A DNA stretch of 64,000 bases, taken from contig JARHVA010000122.1 of NCBI GenBank assembly GCA_037957365.1, positions 4,453,501 to 4,517,500 on the forward strand. Reading direction: 5' to 3'. Source of the DNA: Torreya grandis (Eukaryota > Streptophyta > Pinopsida > Cupressales > Taxaceae). A program made the position numbers and the translations under genes. Position 1 is the stretch's first letter. Each line of letters opens with the position of its first letter. Below, in pieces: positions 56,118 through 64,000 of the stretch. Below the pieces are notes generated by a model that was not told the origin of the DNA, searched no databases, and saw nothing but the letters and a program-made list of their open reading frames with translations.

Positions 56118-58780
56118 GAAGGATATACATGTTTAGGCATTGATAATGGTGTATGGGTTTCCTACCACATTCAAATATCCATTGTTAAGTGTTTAGATTC
56201 ATTTTAAACATGTTAATGATAAAAACAAACCAAAACACTACTGCCCTATCAAACTAAGTGTTACCTTGACTATTTTGTACCTTGGAAGGACACCTATAAG
56301 TATGGTTGTATGCTTTAGGCCTTAAAGATAAGGAATAGACCCTCCTTTAAGCCTTCAATGTTCATATTTCATCTTTTTGAATCAATAGTTAACCTTGTGT
56401 GGCCTTATATTATCACTTAGGTACATTTCTCAAATCACTACTCACTTACAGTCATCTACAACTAGTTATAGGTGTCTATAAGTTGTAGTTTAGTTTTGAT
56501 CATGGTGTTTAGAGGCCCTTCCTTTATTATTGAGGTCACAAGACACTTTTTCATGTTCTTATTTTCATTTAATTCCTTCAAAAATCACTAAGGCATAATG
56601 TTTAGGTCACTAGTTGCATACCCTATTGTAGATGGACATTTAGGCTGCTTGTATAGACTGTAGGAGTTTATATGATCTAAACATAACATATCTTCTTATT
56701 TTGATGATATTTTAAATCATAAACATTTCATTAATTGAATAGAACTATCTTACCATGGGGTGTATGTTATAGGATTGTAAATTTGAGTGAACTATCTCTT
56801 TTGGGTCTTAGTCCTATAGTTAACACTGCCTAAGAATAGTGGTTTAAGGAGCATCTGAAGGATTTCCAATGACTATCTTCTACTAGCTTTCGTCCCTTAC
56901 AACTTTGTAGTAATTTATTATGACAGAGAATAAAAATCACAACCATATAGATGCCTCAAAACTTATGTAACCTTATTATATGATAATCCTAAAACATGGT
57001 TGGACCTTTGTTTCTTCATTTTGGGGATCAAGGGCCTAAATACAGTCACTTAAACATTTAGCATAATTTTACTCATATCTACCCACTTGATAATCAGGAC
57101 TACCTTGATATTTCACACATGATATTACTTTAAAGAGGGTTTTATCATGATTTAATACTCCATACTAGTATCTTCAAGGTTCTACCAATGCCACCTATAG
57201 GTGAATTTTCCACAGTGCAGGTAGTACATGAAGATTACAGGTAGTGGACAAGGCTTACATGCTCATAATTATCTTTAGGTATCCTCAAAACGTATAAATG
57301 AATATTTAACATCATAAACACTTGATATAATTTTTAACACCTTATTTATAACATGAACTCCTCCTTCATGGCAACTTTAGGTGCAATTCCATGGCAGACT
57401 GAGTGCAAAAGTAACACATGACTGCACATTCTCTCCTTTTGTATCAAATGAAGGATTGACTCACCACCTCATGATTTGAAAGGATATACCAAGACCTAAA
57501 AAACTTAAATACACTCTTTTAATCATTCCATAAATGTTTTAGACATGTGATTTACCAAGACTGATTGTGTGTGACAGTCATAGGGTAAACAAGCAATATG
57601 ATCCTTGTGAATGCAATATCATGAAGTATGCTTTGGATAAATAAAATTCAGGGGAAATGAGATAAATATCAAATTTTAACATGATAATAAGCTTATCACA
57701 ACCACCTATAATCACTAAAAAATCATGAGGATCTAAAAATGGTGGAAAACTGGTATGTCATCCTAAATGAGAGCAGTCTACAAATTTGAGATGATTTGCC
57801 CAACACAAGACCTTGAAAAATGAAACCAAGTATGGGAATAATTATAGGAGGAATTAAAAATTCTCTGGAACCAATATAATACAAATTTTAGTATGTAATT
57901 ACTAAAACCAAGGCAAAACCTATAGGGTACATGAAATAACAGGCATAAATGTATAGTCAACTTCATGAGGATGGTTCATGAAGCACAAGCCACCAATATT
58001 AAAAATTAGTATATGTAATTGAATGTTTCTAATTTTATTTTAACCTCCCTAAGGTGTTTTTTCTGAAACCTCGAAAGCTATCCATACTAAGCACAAACTT
58101 GAAGGTCACTTTTGTTTGCCAAGAGAATTGAAAAAGGAGTAGAACATTTTTGGGCCAAAAATGGAACTTCCAAAGAAAACAAAACATGGGAATGAGATTT
58201 TGGAATATTAAGAGACATACCATGATCCTTTTCCACATGGTACACTTCCCAAAGACCCATACAAGATCCAAACTTCTTCTTTTCCTTAAGAAAAATGCCT
58301 TTTCTTCTAATAAACCTACCACTTTTTAGTTATGTAAATTAATTAACACCTCTAAGGACACATAATATGTGACATCACATTTTTTAGCCTTCACACTTCC
58401 CAATAAATCTTTACAACTCATTAAATTCCCCCTTTTTAACCTTAAAATGACCCAAAAATGATATAAGGACTAAAATAACTTATGACCAAGGCTAGTATAA
58501 CATTGAATAACATCAATTAGCCTTTAAAAAACCTTATTACATATATATTATGCCCCTAAAAAACCTAAAGGTCAATTTTTTACTTGGGGGTTTCCCAATT
58601 TGACTTAAAAGTCAAATTTGGTCAACACATAGTTCATGCGGACCTCAAGATGATGTACTTCTAGAAATGGGAGGAAAAATACCAAGATAGTCTAAAAATA
58701 AATTGAACAAATAAGATGGCCCAACCCCAAAAAAATTTTATGGCTTTATATCGCGCATGGAAATTGTAGGATAATTTTCA
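56118..58780. other. Intergenic DNA, no gene seen
   Basis: A+T-rich sequence without recognisable coding content. The frames at 57778-57966 and 58035-58322 (minus) have no family features. This may be older host DNA flanking element A. Confidence 0.45.
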
Positions 58781-59500
58781 TGATTTTGTGACTTTTAGGA
58801 TTTTTGAAAATTTTCAAATGTTTTTGGAATTTTTTAGTTATCAAAACTCAATTTAGGATTAAGAGATATAAAAGGTTATAGCTCAAAAAATATTGTGAGA
58901 TTTACTAAAACATCCTTTCAAAATGGTAAGAGTATGGCAAAGGGGTGACTAAACTAACCTCAACATAAATCAAGCACTACATATATAGTCTCATAGGACC
59001 TCAAGTCATTGTGGTTTTGTATTATAGTAGAGGATTCCAACTAGGTAGCATCAATTTCATGTATATACAATAGGCACATTATAGCAACAATAATGTCAAG
59101 GTGAGGCAACAATGCATGGTAAAGGTGTTGCTCCTAATTTTCCCATACATGGTTATAATTAGGAAATAAGAGCATAGGTTAATAATAATATTTTTCCCAA
59201 AGGCATTTATAATTAGTAGCACTAAGAATGAGATAGAATGTGACAACAATGAAGAATGCAATTGCTAAACAATAGTCATACTTATCCTAGATATTACCTC
59301 TTTCTAAAATACTAAATCAGCTGCTAAAACTTCATTTGAATCCCCTTTTTGAAGGTTATTGAAGAACTAATAGATCAAAACCAAGGTCAAAAAAGGTCAG
59401 GGGAGGGTAACATAACTTAGTTAAATAGGGAATGTATGGAAGGAATGGTATACAATATGATACAAGGAAGGTGACATTACACAACAACATAAATGTTCCT
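58780..59500 (-). mobile_element. 3' non-coding interior of gypsy element D (partial)
   Basis: Block order as in B 24080-24620: 'aaatgtttttggaattttt', 'aaaatggtaagagtatgg' (one 32-bp-type unit), 'agcactacatatatagtc', 'aggacctcaagtcattgtggtt', then 'ttttcccatacatggttataattagg' near 59140 and 'ccaaaggcatttataattagtagc' near 59200. The 3' LTR expected further left was not found. Confidence 0.65.
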
Positions 59501-59699
59501 TATAAACAATACCTTGAGTCTCTCAAGATAAATAAAACTTGAGATGTATTATGTTCACTAGATCATCAAATTCATCTCCATCTAGTGTAGCTAACCTATA
59601 AGCTCTAGATCTATAATTAGCAACAATAACATAAGGGCATTACCAATTAGGCCTGAACTTGCCTTTATTCTCTTTCTTAGCTATGGTGTTCTTCTAGGT

Positions 59700-60500
59700 T
59701 TCTTTGAAGACAAGATCACTCAGTTCAAACTCTTTATGTTTCACATGCTAGTTATATTGAACACATAACCATTTATGATATGCTTAAAGGCTATTTACAT
59801 TGGACATGCATTTTTATTCAAGTAACTCTATATATTGTAGATGAGTTACCCTGTAATCCTCATCATCAAGGATGTGCTTTAATTAAATACATATGGAAGG
59901 CAACTCTAACTCAATGATAAGAATGGCCTTAGTGCCATAGATAAGGAAATATGGTGTGGTTCCTATTAGAGTATGGTAAGCCTAGAGAGTTTGTAAGATC
60001 TATAAGTATCAATCATAGCTAGTATCATTGCCAATATTCTTAAGAATATTGACAATGATCTTATTAAATACCTCTTCTTAGTGATTACCTTGTGGGTAAT
60101 AATTAGTGGAAAAATGTTGGGTGATGTTAAACTTGGCACATAGTGATTTGATATCCTTGTTTTTAAATTATCCACCATTATCAAATATAATGTCAAATGG
60201 GATACCATAGTGGCATATGAGATGGTTGAAGATGATTTTGGAAATTTATTTTCTATTCACATAAGTGAGGTGTATAGCTTCAACCCACTTAGTGAAATAC
60301 TTAGTGGTGTTAAGGATATGTCTATATCCATCTAAGGAGGTGGGGTTAATATTTATAATGATATAGAGTCCCCATGTAAAAAATAGCCATGGTATAGTCA
60401 TGGGTTTGAGTGTTCTAGCTAGAGCATGAATTAAATCTACATGCCTTTGATATTTGCTACATTTTTTCACATAATTAGTTGTATCTACTTCTATGGCCAA
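59700..60500 (-). pseudogene. Element D integrase remnant
   Basis: From 60500 leftward: AIEVDTTNYVKKCSKYQRHV, DLIHALARTLKPMTIPWLFF, TWGLYIIININPTSLDGYRH, then TKYFTKWVEAIHLTYVNRK. This is the zinc-binding end and core start of gypsy integrase, very close to B. The later part (60208-59966) is in other frames, with an NNGGxF-type region near 60180. Inactive. Confidence 0.83.
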
Positions 60501-60779
60501 ACAATAATAAATAGTATATAGGATACTTCTATCAAGGACAATATCACTAGTGTGGTATCCACATATTCCTTCATGGACTTTCCTAAACGCTTATACAGCT
60601 TCTACTAAATTCAAACAATGAATAAAAGTTCCATCAAAACTTCTGCAGTAAAGTGTTAGGCTGAGTAGGGTATATCAAGAGGCTTCGTGTGTGAAAACTT
60701 TTTATTATTTGCATGAAAGGTATGGTAGAATGATTTGGTTGTGAATGTAGTTATATAAGTCTAAATAATAAATATAATT

Positions 60780-61300
60780 GGTGAAAAACAATGTCACAAC
60801 TCATTTCAATGGTCAAAGGTTCATGAATAGGTTCTAGAAGATATTCAACAAAAAATTGATAATCTTTTGCCTTATCTATGTTATGGATCAAAGAACCAAT
60901 GGTAACCATGGCATTTATCATATTGTTATTATCCTAAGGTATGTGTTTAAATAGAATGTGGTTAATCATCTACTTGAGAATGTCCACCATGGCCTTGTAT
61001 GGCACCAACTTATCATATTTGTTCTAAAATTGGTCTATAACCTAATTGATGATTACATGAGAATCACCATGAACCATGATATTTGAATGTTCTATTACAC
61101 TAATTGATAAATCCCTATAATGAGTGATTCATATTCAACCATGTTATTAGTACAAGGAAATTTGATACAAAATGATTTGGGAATAAGATCTCCCTATGGT
61201 GTAATAAATAGCAAGCCTACTCCTGATCTATGAGATGTGAATGACCCATCAAAATATAGCATCCAGTTCTGATCTTAAAGAGGTGTTTCTATGATGGTCA
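60780..61300 (-). pseudogene. Element D second (archaeal-type) RNase H remnant
   Basis: Minus strand near 61250-61100: FDGSFTSHRSGVGLLFITP, a stop, GDLIPKSFCIKFPCTNNMVE, then YESLIIGIYQLV. The DGS start and CTNNM.EYE string mark the Tat-type second RNase H. Confidence 0.78.
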
Positions 61301-61387
61301 TGATGTAATCATTTTGGAATACAAAAGTGAGTGGTTTATTATTTGAAAGGGGAACTTCAACAAGTTGATCTGTAAGTACTTGTCCCT

Positions 61388-62516
61388 TTATGGCCTTTTG
61401 ACTAACATACTCAATCTCAAACTCACTAAAAATATGATCGACTTAGCCATGCAACCATGTAAAGTTACTTTTAATATTAGATACTTGATTGTGTCTACTT
61501 TGGCAATGACTATGGCCATGTTTTTAAGCATATAATCATTAAACTTATGGGTTGTGAAGAAAATATATAAATAAGCTTTTTCTATTGGTGTATAGTTATG
61601 TTCATAGTCTACTAGTGTATGGCTTAAATAGTACACAACATATTCTTTCCCATTTTCATCATGATGAGCTAAAAGTGCCCCATGGTATTTTCAATGGTAG
61701 ATAGTTATAGTAGGAATGACATTCCTCACATTGGTGGTAATAGAATAGGTGGATTGGCATGGTATTGTTTTATGCACTCAAAGGCTTTTTGACATTTTTT
61801 ATCCCAAATAAATGTAACACATTTCTTCAATAAATGAGTGAAGGGATGGAATTTATGGCCAACTATGAAATGAAGTGTCTGATAGACTAGATTTTTCCCT
61901 ATAAACTATATATTTGATTCAAAGTGGAAGGTGGTGGAATCTTGGTAATGGCTTGAACCTTGGAAAGATCAATTTCAATTACTCAGTAAGAGATAGTAAA
62001 TCCTAACAATTTTTTTGAAGTGACACCAAAGATACACTTATTAGGATTAATTCAAATCTTGTACTCATGAAACCTTTCAAATATCCTTCATAATATGACC
62101 AGATGATCTACACAAATCTTAAATTTACCCAATATGTCATCAACATAGTATTTGATAATATCACGTATCATGTCATGAAATATAATGGTTATGGACCTTT
62201 GGTATGTTACCCCAAAATTCTTGAGGCTAAATGACATGACCTAATGGAAAAACATTCCCCAAGGAGTGGTGAATGTTGTTTTGTGGGTGTATTTTGGCAT
62301 GATCTTGATCTGATTATATCTTAAAAATCCATCCATGAGAGAAATCATTTCATACCCAGCTATGGAATCAACTATTATGTCGATATTTAGTACAAGAAAT
62401 TCATCCTTTGGGTAGGTCTTGTTGATGTCTCTAAAATTAGTGCATATTTTGATCCCTTCTAGCTTTTTACTAATAGGTATAATGATGAGCATTCTATATA
62501 GCTCATTATATCTCAT
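61388..62516 (-). pseudogene. Element D RT and RNase H remnant
   Basis: RT from 62516: IPISKKLEGIKICTNFRDIN, KTYPKDEFLVLNIDIIVDSI, AGYEMISLMDGFLRYNQIKI, HKTTFTTPWGMFFH. The active site YVDD is intact at 62136-62147, unlike in A and B. RNase H: MYYLSHTLVDYEHNYTPIEK (61636 leftward). Frames break between these parts. The homology stops at about 62520, so the N-terminal part of pol, gag and the 5' LTR are missing. Confidence 0.87.
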
Positions 62517-62520
62517 ATAA

Positions 62521-64000
62521 ACTATTTGTAAGTGTTGCCTCTAGGTTATATATTGCATTACAATTAATATTTAATGTCTCATTTAAGTATTAAATAGTTT
62601 GTATATGATACAATGTTGATTCTCTATCTTGTTATTTGTGTCTAACTTGGATGAAATGAGTAAATTTTGTATACAAAGATACATCTCTATAGTAGGATTA
62701 TGTTGAGAAGTCATCAATAGTTTTGGCAATACCTTTTTGGCAATATTTTTGAGAACTCAACATATAAAATAGTGAGTTATGAAGATCTTTAGTCGAGCTC
62801 TAAAGATCTATGCCTTTGAAGATATTCTAAATCTCTAAAGACGTATTTAGCTATGTTCCAAATAAAATTAGCCATGTTTCAAAGATGCCTATTTATACTT
62901 TGAAAATCAATATAGCAACTAAAATATATCTAATGTACATATATAGATTTTCCATTTATTGATATCTTTGTTTAGACATTACTTCATAGTAATAGTCTAA
63001 AGTGGTCTGGATATAAATGTATTTCTATTTTATAAATCTATACGTAATCTCTTCAGATATATGTTAGTTATATTTAGTCTATTATTAGTTGAATCAGTTT
63101 CAACACCTCCTATAAGTGTGGGATCTGATTCCTAGATTTTCTATTTAGAATAAGCAAATTTGGTTATTTAGATAGCTAGATCTTGTATTCATAGAATGGT
63201 CATTGAGATGTGCTTTAAGTACACATCTCCTTATCATTCTAGGATAATAGAAAATAGGTAATAGAGAGAAGAAATATTTAAGTGTAATTTTGTATCAAAA
63301 TTCATAGCATCTATATATGTTCCTTTTTGATAATAGAGTATTAATAAAGTTTGGAATTCCATTCCATTATTGAGTAAAAGTTGACCCTAGTCTGAGGAAG
63401 AAGCAAGGGCTCATTTCCCTTTGAAGATCAGGATAATTGGTATTTCTAGTTTATAGTTTAAAAGTTTATTTCTTTGGATATAGATATATTTCATTTTCCT
63501 GCAAGTGCAATTTTGCTTTCAATGCAATGTGTGATTTCCATTTTACAATAAAGTGTGTTTATTTTAATGCAAGTGTGCTTTCATTAAATGAAAAGTTTGT
63601 TTCAATTCAATGGAAGTGAGAGTCTATTATTCAAAGTGTGTCTTTTAATTCTCATAATATTAAAGTTAATAGGAAATTTTGTTGACTCATCTCCATGTTC
63701 AAAATTTATCAAGCAGTCTAGGTGACAATAGGCGATCAACATTCTCACATTCTAAAATACAACATTGTCCTACCCAGCCAAGCAAGTTGAGTAAGGACAT
63801 TGTAGTGTCTTATGATATATGTTGATAGTGTGAACTAAATAATCTTTTAATAGGGAATACCATAAGGTATTTCTAGTTAGCAAAATTTCTAAATTTACCT
63901 TTTTTACAACATAGGATTATAATCTTGTTTGACACTTTAGGATTTAGACATCAATAGTAGAGTATACACCCCCAAAACAACAAACTATTAACTTAAATAT
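62521..64000. other. A+T-rich DNA, identity unknown
   Basis: Follows the breakpoint of element D. No protein was recognised. The frame at 63437-63619 is phenylalanine-rich and has no family match. Around 63330-63345 'gagtattaataaagtttggaat' resembles a polyadenylation context, and the block 62940-63400 could be an LTR, but no second copy lies in the window. Confidence 0.4.

Noticed and set aside
16093..56122. ggtgg / gaagg as a target duplication for element A
   Set aside because: Only three of five bases match and the left LTR is rearranged, so I do not claim it.
58035..58322. 95-codon minus-strand frame as a possible host gene
   Set aside because: No domain, no neighbouring exon-like sequence, and composition like the surrounding DNA.
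62940..63440. Possible LTR of a further copia element
   Set aside because: A polyadenylation-like phrase is present, but no second copy, primer site or target duplication can be seen in the window.

Overview
The window looks like transposon-packed intergenic DNA from a large-genome seed plant. It is strongly A+T-rich and I found no convincing host gene, tRNA, rRNA or CRISPR array. Almost everything recognisable is LTR retrotransposon: one Ty1/copia family on the + strand, and several Ty3/gypsy elements of the Tat type (pol order RT, RNase H, second archaeal-type RNase H, integrase). The decay, nesting and size of the elements would fit a gymnosperm or another giant plant genome, but the species cannot be fixed from sequence alone.

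Layout. 1-76 is a GA microsatellite. 1612-5100 is the 3' end of an old gypsy element (E). 5921-14229 is a tandem copia array, LTR-internal-LTR-internal-LTR, closed by a 5-bp target duplication (CTTGG). From 16098 to 56117 there are three nested elements. Element A (minus strand) was split inside its RT by element B (minus strand, 21418-47455, target duplication ATGGG). B was split between its protease and RT regions by element C (plus strand, 28880-38689, target duplication ATCAA). 58780-62520 is a further partial gypsy pol (D, minus strand). The remaining stretches (77-1611, 5100-5915, 14235-16097, 56118-58780, 62521-64000) show no gene that I can support.

How the parts relate. B and C share LTR, primer-site region, leader and 3' non-coding modules, so C is a derivative of the B family. 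C has no pol and no recognisable gag core. After a short stretch shared with the start of B's gag reading frame, it carries about 2 kb of decayed coding-like sequence built from several codon-phased tandem peptide repeats of unknown function. It probably moved with proteins supplied in trans. The copia family is also a passenger type: both internal regions share two amber stops, a damaged RT active site and a missing integrase.

The signal I find most striking is a 12-16 bp perfect palindrome with ideal form TGACCGACGTCGGTCA. It occurs in clusters, decayed mainly at its CpG steps, in the copia LTR, in the copia interior where integrase should be, in the LTR and leader of A, and in the leaders of B and C. 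Its halves match the known DRE/CRT core (RCCGAC) and its centre is an ACGT core, so it could be a regulatory module shared by unrelated retrotransposons. Two near-perfect inverted duplications (181-bp and 99-bp arms) are the other structures that ordinary element decay does not explain.
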